Source of the DNA: Paramarasmius palmivorus
Taxonomy: Eukaryota > Basidiomycota > Agaricomycetes > Agaricales > Marasmiaceae
Reading direction: 5' to 3'
DNA: 64,000 nt
Assembly: GCA_037176845.1 (NCBI GenBank)
Contig: JAYKXP010000010.1
Span: 496,001 to 560,000, forward strand
In this document: in pieces, positions 22,325 to 33,405 of the stretch
Position numbering within the stretch: position 1 is the stretch's first letter
Layout: every line of letters starts with the position of its first letter
Program-made: the position numbers and the translations under genes
Notes under the pieces: model-generated
What the model saw: the letters and a program-made list of their open reading frames with translations, nothing else
Databases searched by the model: none
Told to the model about the DNA's origin: nothing

Positions 22325-25300
22325 ATGTCGGCCGTTCTCAGCCCTCAGCCAACATCGTCAGACCCATTCAATTTAGAACGACTCGCAGACGAACTTGTTT
22401 CTCGAGAGGGTTCACATTCGACTGACCCAGACGATTCAGTTCACGATTTACCGGTCTATATTCCACTTTCCCATGACAATTCATACCTAACGGCGGAGAC
22501 ATTCGATGTGGAGGAGTTTCTACTCTCTCGGTCACATACCTCTCTACAAGACTTGCGTGTGGAATTACGCGATTACCTCTCGAATTTGAAGGAGGAATTA
22601 GTACAGCTCATTAACGATGACTATGAGGCGTTCATCAGTTTGAGCACTGACCTGAAAGGAGAGGGTGCTAGACTGGCTAGCCTCAAGCAACCGCTTGCAG
22701 GATTGAAGCAAGAAGTTCAGGTGCGTTTTGGTACAATTCATTGCGAGACATAGCTCACCTGCTAGAAACAGATATCTAAATCTGACCTCTGCGCGATTCA
22801 AGATGCAATACAAGAGAAATTGAAAAAGAGGGGGGCTCTAAGAGAGGAGAAGGTCTGTCGCATCTCTACTCCATTCGAATCAAGCCTAACGACCCTACAG
22901 GCACTGATTCACCTTCTACTCAAAATTTCAGAGTCAGTGACACGACTAGAATCGCTTCTTCTCATATCATCGCCTACGGACGATGATAGCATTGCCGAAA
23001 TGGATGGAATGCGCATGAATACAGCCCTCAATTCGTTGGACGGACCAGCAGACGAAAGGTGGTTCCTTGTCGGTTTGAACCCACGATATTCTTCTGACGA
23101 TACCCTTTAGCCGAGAAAATCGAGCGAAACATCTGAGTAGAGTGGCCTCAGAGTATACCCAACTATTGTACCACGCCAATAAAGCCAGAGCCGAAAAGTG
23201 TGCATTCGTCGACGAAATTCAATGGGTTTGTGACCTACTTCCGTCATGCAGGCATGCTTGCGTCTAACGAGGGATCCATAGAGAATCGACAGAATCCAAT
23301 CGACCATATCCTCTGACCTTGATCATCTCTTTGGGACCACATTGGTCACACTAACCGACGGGAAGGGCGAAGGCAAGGTTACTGAAGTGGAGAAAACCAA
23401 ACTGTTAACAGACCTGACGGAGTGCCTTAAAACTTATGATATGCTCGGGTTATGGAGGGATGCTGAAGATGTGCTAAGGCGAGATGTTATTCGCCCCTTC
23501 ATCAAGAAGGTAGACAGCGAAGTAGCATGTTGCTTCTTACCTAGCCACTCACGAAACCCACAGACAGTTTTTAGCGGTGCTCTTACTGCACCCCGTTCGC
23601 CACTTCTCCCACACACGCCTATTCACCCGACAAAGACACCAGGCTTCGTTTCATCCATGTCCGGACTACCTCTGAGAACACCATATACACCATTTACTTC
23701 CAAAGCCACACACTTTAATCCTTCACAATTCCAATTGAAAGGTACCTCACCGTATGCTCACATACTTGAGGATAGTGACGACCCCCTGGCCTCCTTGTAC
23801 ATGCAAATTCTGCGCTATGTAGAGCGAGACTTGAGTCGAATAATGGACATGGCGGAGAAGGTGTCGATCAAATCTCTCACTACTAGAAGAGGTGGAGGAT
23901 CGTCGACGCCCCAATCCGCTGTCCCAATAGAGCCGGTTGGCAAGGATGCCTCGCGCGGTTTTGACATACTGGCCAACGTGATATGGGAGGAGCTTGGAAG
24001 GTCGATCATGGATGAATTGGGGAACGTGGTATTCGCTGCTGGAAGGCCCGATGAGTTCAGACAGGTGTGTATATGCACTCCATCGCTATTTCCCGTGCTT
24101 ATGAGTTCCCAAAGCACTATGAGATCACACAAGCTTTCATTCGTTCAATCGAGTTTTTAGCGCCATCGTTGCATTCCATCGAAACAATGCGCAGACATCC
24201 CGTGTATATCGCATTTGACAAGAGATGGCAGCTTCCAGTCTACTTTCAGCTGCGCTGGAAGGAGATCGTGGGAAAAGTGGAGGAGTCGCTGGCAGCTGGA
24301 CAAATTGAATACCTAGATAAATCGGGTGCGTTTTCCTTACCGTTGTCTGTTTTGCAGATCATTAATTATGCCCCAACAGCTTCAAGTCCCTTCAAGACTG
24401 TACAGGCGTCAGATGTCTGGGTTGCCTTGACTGCATGTTGGAGCGCTGAAGTTTTCATACCTGAATTGAGTCATCGACTATGGAAGCTCACTCTACAGGT
24501 AATGCTGGCGTCTTTTGATTGCTTCACCCTCACCTGACGTGTCCCAAGTTACTTAGCCGATACAAGACATGGCTGCAGAGCACATTTTTGTCCGGCAATT
24601 CTTCGCGATCCCCCGTCACTGACAAGGCACCTGCGGGCTCTCGGTCAGGGACACCTGTTCCCTCTTCTGAATCGTCTTCTGGCGACAACGTTGCTCTTGA
24701 TGACGCTACGCTACGCAAATACGCTGCAATCATTTCAGACATCCGAACACTAGAATCAAGCACAATGGCGTTATGGAATGAAGAAATCTCGATGATGCTT
24801 CCTAGTGCAGAAACGGATGAGGAGGAGGAGGAAGGACCTAAAGCTGAAGGTTCGGGTTCCATTCACTACATCTGTGCGTGTCAAGCTACTAATCGAGCAC
24901 ATCCTCTTCCTAGATGCATTGCAAAGCTCACTTCGTTCATTGTCGTCATTGGTGACACCGATGTCGAAGAATATCGTGTCGATTTTGATCATACGAGGCT
25001 GCGAAGCGTTGCTTCCTGTTCGTTCCATTCCTTCGCAACTCAGGGCAATGTCCAATAAGCGGCCACCGTCGGAACCTAGTCCGTTTGTGGGTTCCATCCT
25101 ACGCCCAGTCAAAGTTTTCTTTGGGATAGGTGTCGGGGATGGAGTCGGGGCCCCACTCAAGGAAGCGTTTTTGGCGTCGTATTCGACTGACGTGTTGGAG
25201 GGGATAGCACAGAGGTTCGTGCGCGCCACTATGCCGCTGCGCAGCTGGCTGATGACTCCATTCCTTAGATACGTGTATTACATCACAGCGATCAAGAAGC

Positions 25301-25545
25301 AGGAAGAGTCTCTTTCGCGGTTCAAGAAAGGCCAAAAAAAGACTTTTTCCTTGTTTGGATCGAGGGAAGACGAGAATCAGCAAAGTCGGGATGAAGAACG
25401 GATCAGGGTCCAGATAATCTTGGATGTGGAAGCATTTGAGAAGGATGCCAGGTCTTTGGGGGCTAATTTGGAAGAAAGCCAGTCATTCAAGGCTCTTGGT
25501 GAGCTCGTAAAAGCCACCGAACCTCTTGGGGTTTCCGAGTCATGA
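22325..25545 (+). CDS. COG2: conserved oligomeric Golgi complex subunit 2
   Basis: COG2 is part of lobe A of the COG tether that captures retrograde vesicles at the Golgi. The N-terminal domain is well matched: DPFNLERLADELVSREG, then FDVEEFLLSRSHTSLQDLRVELRDYL and a coiled coil (LIHLLLKISESVTRLESLLL). The C-terminal half includes FPKHYEITQAFIRSIEFLAPS and RWQLPVYFQLRWKEIVGKVEESL, as in the COG2 C-terminal family. Introns that I can place are 23226-23281, 24065-24105 (41 bp, very short), 24499-24548 and 24850-24913. Three more lie in the first 800 bp. A long Ser/Pro-rich loop follows about residue 290 (TAPRSPLLPHTPIHPTKT). The stop TGA is at 25543-25545. Confidence 0.88.
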
Positions 25546-26950
25546 AGCTGGGCTTTGGGTTAGATGCAGGGACACGGTGTAATTTGCCATTTATGGTCAA
25601 ACATTTTGCTTTTACTTTCACCCTTCCTCCTGAAGGCCTGAACCATGCTTGTTTCAGCGGATTACTAGGAACCACGAAAGCGAAAAATCCATCTGCATCG
25701 CAACCACTTCGAACGTTCCTTCGACATGCACTCGTCTCTTTTGTTCTGATAAGCAACCGACTCGGATGGCGAGTATCGGCTGGTATGCATTTCATTATTA
25801 TTCATGGAGTTATAACAACTTCTTGATCATTATTAGTCTTTAGGCCTTGCAGTAGGTCCCGATTCTACCTAAATGCGACCGACAACCGTTCCTGTATCAT
25901 CGCGGCGTGTAACTTGCATGGTTGGTGAATTTGCACGTTGTACATGTACGGAAGGTTATAGCTTGGGATGCTCCACAATTAATGGGGCCGACTCTTACGA
26001 CTCCAGACATAACAGCCGCCAAGAGGTCATCCGAACGCAGATTGTGAACGGTGTCTTTGAAGCTCATGAGGTATTGCGCCGCTGGCCAAAGCATCGCAAA
26101 AAAATTGTGGACACCTATCGATGACGACATTACGATAGACGTTCGACGGGTTTCTAAGGGTACAATGGTTCTTACTGAAGCTGTGTATCCAAATACCGCT
26201 TTCAGTAGTAAGAATGACGACAATCAGGACCGAGAGCTAACCGAGAACGCGACTGTCAGGAGTTTCAGCATGAACCGAGGCCGAAGAACAAGTGTCTTGA
26301 AGGTGGAGTGTTCTCAGCATCACCATATCACCAATGGAAGGGCTGATAAGGCTTGTCATTAACGGTGAGCGAGATAACGTTTACCGCAGTTCGCGATGGC
26401 ATATGGATAAAATTAACGTGTAAAATTAGCATTACATGGCCATGTCCGACCTTTAGGAGGGCCTCTGGAAGAAGGATATGTCGGTACTGGAGCTGCGAAA
26501 GCGCCAAATTCGACGAAATAGCTCAGCATACGTCAGGGCGAGTGGCCGTTAAGGCAGAGAAATGGGCCCCACGTGGCTTGTTGGAGCAAATTTTCTACCC
26601 TCGGAAGTAAGTTCGGCGCGTATTTCCGGCAAGAGATTAATCCGCGCGAAAGCCCTTTCTTTCTTTACGCTTTGCAATCTTGTTCTCTTTCCATCATCAT
26701 CACCGTATGCATCTTCAACTCTTCCCTCATTCACATTTTTAGTCAAGTCCGTGCATAATATTCGACTCACACAACCTTTACGACCTGAACACGATCGACC
26801 CGTTACGACACTTTTTTTTTGCATCCTATCTCTTTGCCGTCGATAAAGAGACCTGCTCCATCGGTTTCACTGTGATTGTTCTCCAGCCAACCTTGACAGC
26901 CTTTTCTTTTCCGACCCTTACTCTCCCGCGACCGTAATCCACATCTCACT
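25546..26950. other. 1.4 kb intergenic region with no supported gene
   Basis: The region lies between the COG2 stop and the start of the Prm10-like gene. Open stretches of up to 108 codons exist (for example minus strand 26223-25897), but they lack recognisable motifs and have no partner exons. The last 300 bp (about 26640-26950) are rich in C and T with a run of nine T at 26812, as is common in fungal core promoters and 5' UTRs. Confidence 0.5.
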
Positions 26951-29900
26951 ATGGAACGCTCGAATTCGGAAGGCAACTCTAATCCTCCTACCAGCATCAT
27001 GGCCAGCAAATCCACCGACCAGCACGATTCACAAAAATTGCTTAGCGGCACCAAGTCGCCAAGAAAGGTCGTACAGTGGCTTGATGATCACCTAAACTCG
27101 CAAAGGAATCAAAACATGCCTCATGCTCTCGATGCGGAAGGAAAAGACGTGAGTGTGCATGGTCTTGGCTCGAACGCAGTACCGATGATCTATTTTTGCA
27201 TCGTTTAGCTTAACCCTTTCAATAAACTTACCTCCGCACTCGAAAGACACAAGTCCGAACATTCTCAACACCAACATCCTTCTCCTCCACAGGAAGAGTT
27301 GACCAAAGAACGCCCTGGTCGTGTCCATTACTTTCCACCACGCCATAATCAAACAAATCTACCTCCACTTGAAACGCAGGGTTTGAGCCACTCTCCGAAA
27401 GATAATACCGCTACCACAGTCTCTTCTCCTACCACCTCGTCCCCACCTACAACTGTTCCATCCCCTACACGCGAGGTGCCAGGTCAATTCATCGACCCGC
27501 ATGAAAGTGCTGGTCTTCCTGGTACAGATATAGATACCTACGCCAATCGCGAGGCCGCAGCTCTTGTCCGTGCCCATACTCGACGCAAGTCCAAGAAACG
27601 CGAAAAGCCAGAGGAGTCAGCTGGCTCATACTTCTTCGGCTTTGGAAGATCCAAGAAGGCCAACGCTGAAAAATCTGCCGTCAAGAGCAGGGATTTCGGC
27701 AACAGTGAGATCGACAGACTCACTGGTGGCGTGGATGCTCCTCCTTCTCATGACGATTTGGAACGCGACGCTGATACTGCTTCTATCAGTACGACCCACG
27801 GCATGGTGCCAGCTCGTGGCGGAGTTCTCTCGGCATTGTTGGCCCTGTACAACAATCAACAGCAGGATGGTCTTTCGTCTGGGGCATCTACACCTGGAAG
27901 CTCCGTCTTCGAGGAGCCTCCAGGAAAGCCTTGGGTCGAGAGCCGTGGTCGAGGCTTCGGACGCGGTGGTGGTTTGCGGTCCCGTTCTCGCTCCAAAGAG
28001 ACGCCCGACGAGGAAAAGGACGCTTTCAAGGAAGAATTCCAAAAGGCTTACGAGAACGCCAAGAAAGCGGCCAGAACCTCACCCATTAACCTCTCCCAGT
28101 CCGACTCCCCTGAGACAGTGAGCGGCAGCTCATCGAGTCCACCCTCTCCACCTTCTGGGCCTCAACTAAAGGAAAAGTCGTCTTACTCTTCTCTTCATCT
28201 ACCGTTTGGTCTCGGTAAAGGTGCTCGTCCTGCACAAGCTCGAAATGCGGGAGGTGTATTTGGTTCCCTTATCGCCAGCACGGGCAATATTTCTGGAGCA
28301 GCGGCTCCTGCCAACTCGACGATTATGCCCAACGTAAAGAGACCTGGCTACCACCTCAGCCGGTACTCCTACGAGGACAGCAAGAAGGACGTCAGGGCTC
28401 CAGTTGCCGATCATAATCCGTCCAAGTCGTTGGACAGCGGTATGCCAACCCGTCGCCGTCCTGCGTCGATGATGAATCTGGGCATGGACATTGCCGAAGA
28501 GCCTTCGTCACCGACAAGCGACACTCACCTCGTGCAGACGCCTGTGTCGGCGTACATACCGCCGCCGCCGCCAATCGCAAGAGAAGGAACGTTTGATTCG
28601 ACTGCTAGTGGATCGTTCGCTGGTAAACGACCCAAGTGGACTGCGGTGCTTAAGGACCTTCCATATGCGAATAGTGTGTTGAGTCTGCCAAGTACGCCTG
28701 GTGGATGGAAGAGTGGAAGGTCGACTCCAACTCCGACTCCAACGCCTGGGAGTGAAGGCGAGAAGGGCGAGTGGATCGGAGATGCGTGGCTGGCGGAGAA
28801 GGAGAGGAAAGAGAGAGAGCGGAAGGAAAGAAAACGTCGAAAGAAGGCCGAGATATATGTTGGTTCTTTTCTCGGTTGCTTCAGAACGTACTCATTGACT
28901 GCTCTTTTTACCAGATTACCCGACACGTTGCCCAAATTATCCAGCGACAAGAGTTCATTCTCAAGCTGGCTCGTGTGATGATGATGTTTGGTGCACCTGC
29001 TCATAGGTTACAGTCCCAGATCAAAGCGACAGCCCGTGTGTTGGAGATCGAACTTTCCTGCATGTACCTGCCGGATGTGATGCTCATCAGTTTTGACGAT
29101 TCACATACCGGGACAAGTCAGGTCAAGTTCCTGAGGCAAAGTTCGGCGTTGGATTTGGCAAAGCTTTCAGATGCGTATACAATTTACTGGCAGGTTCGGT
29201 GTTCTTCCTTTAATCATCCGGATCCTGGGCTAACGTGGCGAATACTAGGTCATTCACGACGAAATTTCAGTGTCGCATGCCTCTCAAGCACTAGACGAAC
29301 TGATGCGCAAGCCTCAGCTGTACAACTGGTGGCAGTCGATGCTCATTGGTGGTTTTTGTTCCGCAGCGATTTGCAGCGTGTCTTTTGCTGGGAGCTTTAT
29401 TGACTGTGTAGCCGTGTTCCCCCTCGGTATGCTCCTAGTCGCTATACAGATACTCAGTGTGAGGAATGAGTTGTATAGCAATGTCTTTGAGTGAGTGATC
29501 CGGGGTCTTCCATTTTTCGTGTGCTCATGGTTTTTCAGGATCACGGTCGCTACCTTGTTCAGCTTTTTGTCTGGTGCACTGGCGTCGACAGGAAAGATTT
29601 GTTATTCTGCCTTGGCTTCAGCGTCGGTTGTATTGATCCTTCCGGTGAGTCCCGGTACATCGAAACCATCTTCTCAGAAAGCTCACCCTTGCGTAGGGTT
29701 TCATTGTTTTGTCTGGCGCCCTGGAGGTGCTCTCACGAAACATTGTGTCAGGTTCCGTGAGAATGTGCTACGCCGTCGTCTACTGCCTTTTCCTTGGATT
29801 CGGTTTGGCAATGGGTGCTGAAGCGTACAAGAAGATTACTGGGCAGCAAGTAGTTGGTCTTTCCGATACGACGTGTGCTTATAGTCATTCGTCGGATGTG

Positions 29901-30512
29901 TGGTGGCGGAGTGATGTCGGGCCGTACTGGGCGTTCCTGACGGTCCCCATGTTCTCTCTGTTCCTTACAATGCGGAATCAGCAGCGGCTTTTCAGGAAGG
30001 AGATGGTAAGTGATGAAACTTCTTGTCGTTTCTTGGTACTGACGATGTTGCGGATTCTGCACAGCCCATCACCATTGCTATCGCCTGCGCCGGCTGGGTC
30101 ACGAACCACTTTGTCGGAAGAGTGTTCGTCAACCAGAACGATGTCAGTGCTGCAGTGGGCGCTTTCGCAGTCGGTTTCGTGGCCAATATGTATGGTCGGT
30201 TCCTGAAGGGTAACGCCTTCGTCATTATGGTATGTTTGGATTTTGATTTCATTCCCACCAAAAGGCTAACATTCACACAAAAAGATTACCGGTATCTTAT
30301 TCCAAGTTCCTTCCGGGCTCGGTAATAATGGCTTGTTGGTGTTCGTTTCCCAACAAAGCGCAGGGTCGTCGGAATCTTACTTGTCCGGCTTCCAGACCGC
30401 CTTGCAGCTCATTGCTGTGGCTATTGGTCTGACAGTCGGATTGGGTATCTCGTTGTTCCTCGCATACCCTATCCAGAGCAGGAGGCGAGCAGGAGGTGTT
30501 TTCAGTTTGTGA
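26951..30512 (+). CDS. ThrE/DUF1212-family membrane protein, Prm10-like
   Basis: The protein has two halves. Residues up to about 600 are a disordered, Ser/Pro/Lys-rich cytosolic region with a Pro-rich run (YIPPPPPIARE) and a charged stretch (AEKERKERERKERKRRKK). From about 28915 the conserved domain begins: FILKLARVMMMFGAPAHRLQ, MYLPDVMLISFDD, then a chain of about ten transmembrane helices (SMLIGGFCSAAICSVSFAGS, GMLLVAIQIL, LILPGFIVLSGALEVLSRNI, AFLTVPMFSLFLTM, GILFQVPSGLGNNGLLVFV). This is the ThrE exporter-like/DUF1212 architecture of yeast Prm10 and YJL107C. The yeast members are tied to pheromone response or stress, but their transport activity is not established. At least seven short introns break the gene. 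The stop is at 30510-30512. Confidence 0.85.
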
Positions 30513-31092
30513 ACGGAGCTCATGGACCCTTCGAGTTGTGGTTTTCTTCGTGTGGAAATTGGACTGGACTTTCTTTTTCGGGTGTCAGTATTTGCTCCGT
30601 TCTCGGTTTTATTTGGCGTGGAAGGTGCTTTCTCGTTGCATTGCATTCCCAAACTACATTTTTTGATGACTCACTATATACATTCTCTCACTGGATATGG
30701 ACTACGAAATCTTGACTCTTCGTGTATCACATAGTTCTTCCTTTCACATCGCCTCGTACCCATGCAATCGTACCTATCATGGATTCATCATACATTAGAC
30801 TGTTTTTATTGGTTTCCGATTCTTGTAGAGAAATTGTATTGCTAGCACACTTTAGATGACATATAGAATTGACTTGGCTTTTGATTTCCACTTGGATTGG
30901 CTGCTCGAAGGTTCGATAAAAGTCGGGATTTCGGTGGGGCACGGGTGTGGCGGTAGCAAGGGCATCGGCCGATCTAGAAGCCGGGCTCCGAAATCAATAA
31001 ATGATAAATCGCGGAATCGCGCCATATCTGATAAGATTCCCTTATATTTGGGGGCGGCTCCCTTGTTATCTTTATCTCCCGCATTCCATTCC
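30513..31092. promoter_or_regulatory. spacer and promoter of the AMID-like gene, with four GATA-type sites
   Basis: A 580 bp intergenic region. The 3' UTR of the Prm10-like gene occupies an unknown part of it. Between 31002 and 31076 there are four HGATAR-type motifs: TGATAA (31002), CTGATAAG (31028), and two TTATC on the plus strand (31066, 31072). The last one lies 17 bp before the ATG. GATA-family regulators in fungi control nitrogen, iron and light responses. Binding here is inferred only. Confidence 0.5.
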
Positions 31093-33066
31093 ATGACATA
31101 CAAGACCGTCGCTGTCATCGGCGCATCCTACGGAGGTTTGCTCTTCTTCTTGTTCAAAATACCTTGTTTTGCTCATATATATTGTTTTCAGGCAATAGAG
31201 CTGCCCAGATCCTGGCCGCTGGTATTCCCGAAGGTTGGAGAATTGTTCTGGTGGATAGAAATACGTGCGTGCTTCTGTTCAAGCTCTTGAAAAACACTGA
31301 TCTCCGCGTTTTTCTCTATCTAGCCACTTCAATCGTGCGTTCAAGTCTTAGGGTCGATGCTGGTCCTTGTTGCTGACGTGCATGACACATAGATGTATAC
31401 GTTCTCCCGCGACTAGCGGTTCTCCCCGGACATGAACATAAAGCATGTTAGTTCGCCCACAGAACCCTCGTTGGACCTTTGCTAAAGCTGAACCTTGCAG
31501 TTGTACCGTACACCCGAGTATTTTGGAAGTCCAACCCAGTCCAAGACTCGCCCCACATTCTTTTACACGCTCACGTCCTCTCTGTTCAACCACACCATAT
31601 AATATTGTCCAAGGCATTCCCGGAACACGGCATACCCACTACAAAGCTAGAATTCGACTATTTAATCTACGCATTAGGATCACATCTCCCTTCACCTTTA
31701 AATCTCTGGGGGTCTTCGCCGGGCGTTGCTTCCACCTCTATCAAGAATCCAGGATACGAATATAATGGAACAAAACAGGATGGAATAAACTGGCTTAAAA
31801 GGAATCAAAAGGTGATAGAGGAGGCCCCGAGCGTTCTAGTCGTTGGTGGAGGTGCCTTGGGTATCCGTGAGTCACGGCGTTTGATAAAATGCTGCGATCC
31901 ATCGTGCTGATGCTGTTCCTCAGAATTTGCCACCGACATTGCCCACTTGTATCCGACAAAGTCGGTGACGCTTCTCCACTCCCGGCACAAATTAATGCCA
32001 AGATTCGATGATGAACTACATTTAGAAGGTCGTAGATTTATACTCACTCATTGACTATTTTCTCAATTTTTGCATCTAGTGCTCAAGGGCCTCGAGTCTC
32101 TCGATGTTAATGTCATTCTAGGAGAGAGGTTGGACCTTCAGTCGGTGAACGATGAGCCCGTGAAGCACAACGAGGCTGGACAGCGAGTTGTGCGCACCGT
32201 CAAGGGCCGCGAAATGGCTGCCGATCTCATTGTAAGCCAATCATATCTCGTTCTCGCAAATTCATTCATTGACGTTGTATACTCATGTAGCTCTTGTGCA
32301 CTGGCCAAATTCCTAATACCGCGATGCTCAAGGAGATGGATCCCACAACGGTTAACCCCGACGATTCGCTTATTCATGTCCTCCGCACAATGCAGATTGG
32401 CGTGCTTCAACCCCGCTCACCTTCTCCATCACCTTCTCCATCAGTAGCAGCTACCCCCATGTCGGAACCGGGTACTTCCCCAGCCAATCCGGAAGATGAG
32501 CTTAAAGCCGCTTTGGAAAAAATCTCCCTGGCCGAAGCAGAGGCTCTCAATAAAGGCCCGGAGGCATTAGTAGAAGAAGGCGCGGAACTCGTGGAAGAGC
32601 TCGAGGAAGAACCATGTGAAGAAGCGGTGGAGACCACAACACCGTATCCTCACATCTTTGCCGTTGGCGACGCAGCGGATGCCTTTGGTGCTATTGCTGC
32701 CGGTCATACGGCGTACTGGCAGGTGAGTGGACATTATTGCGGTTTTTAGCTGTCTGCGGCTCTAAACATATGTCTGACAGGGCGAAGTGGCCGGGCGTAA
32801 TGTCCTTCGCCTTATCAAGGGTGAGGAGCCGTTGGAGCATTATCATCCTGGGCTGCCAGCAATCAAGGTCACATTGGGTCGAGTAAGTTTTGTCACCGGT
32901 GAAATAGACTGATACTGACAAAAAACGCGTCTTGTAGCAAAAGAGTGCCTTCCAGGCCAACGGCGTCGTGGGCGCCAAGTCTGATGGTGTGGATGATCTA
33001 CAAGCACCGATAATATGGAAGGCCTGGGGATATGAGGTGAACAACGACGATGACATGCTCCCTTAG
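31093..33066 (+). CDS. AMID/FSP1-type FAD-dependent pyridine nucleotide-disulfide oxidoreductase
   Basis: The N-terminus has an FAD dinucleotide-binding fold (KTVAVIGASYGGNRAAQILA; the last glycine is completed across the first intron), then WRIVLVDRN. The second, NAD(P)H-binding fold is seen at VLVVGGGALGI. The FAD ribityl-contact motif follows near the end: PYPHIFAVGDAADAFGA. The order and the short C-terminal tail ending in EVNNDDDMLP fit the AIF-M2/FSP1/Ndi-like fungal group. These reduce quinones or act in cell-death pathways; the substrate is unknown here. A low-complexity insert of about 80 residues (SPSPSPSPS, then Glu/Ala-rich) sits between 32400 and 32640, just before the FAD motif. 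About nine short introns. A GATA-site cluster lies just upstream. Confidence 0.85.
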
Positions 33067-33405
33067 ACTATGTACATAGGAGTGGTAGATCTAGAAAACA
33101 TTTGCTATAATTACCTATCGTGCGAAGCATCTAGTGCTTACCGGTGCCGCAACTTTCCATAGTGCTGGACTACGAACCTCACTTGGAAAGGGTTCCTCAG
33201 GGCATGTGTCAAAGTACTAAGTAGGTCGTTACAAGTCGTACAGGTCATTACAAAGAGATTTAAGTATGTATGTAGGAATGGTGTAACTTTTATATGCAGG
33301 CTAGATTGTCGATAGAACATGGCACATTTAAATAAACACGAAGCATGCACAACAGAATGCGAAGTAGATAGATATCCTTCCGAGAGTGTGCCCTTAGACA
33401 GCGCT
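33067..33405. other. convergent 3' intergenic region
   Basis: These 339 bp lie between the stop codons of the AMID-like gene (+) and the CLC gene (-). I see nothing beyond presumed 3' UTRs. Confidence 0.5.

Noticed and set aside
24309..24365. Possible intron in COG2 (GTGCGT ... TTGCAG)
   Set aside because: Removing it puts a stop codon in frame, while leaving it in gives sensible COG2 sequence.
25897..26223. 108-codon open frame on the minus strand in the COG2 / Prm10 spacer
   Set aside because: No recognisable motif, no flanking exons with splice signals, and a composition typical of chance frames.
26812..26820. Run of nine T before the Prm10-like gene as a terminator
   Set aside because: Such runs are common in fungal promoters and no gene on either strand ends here.
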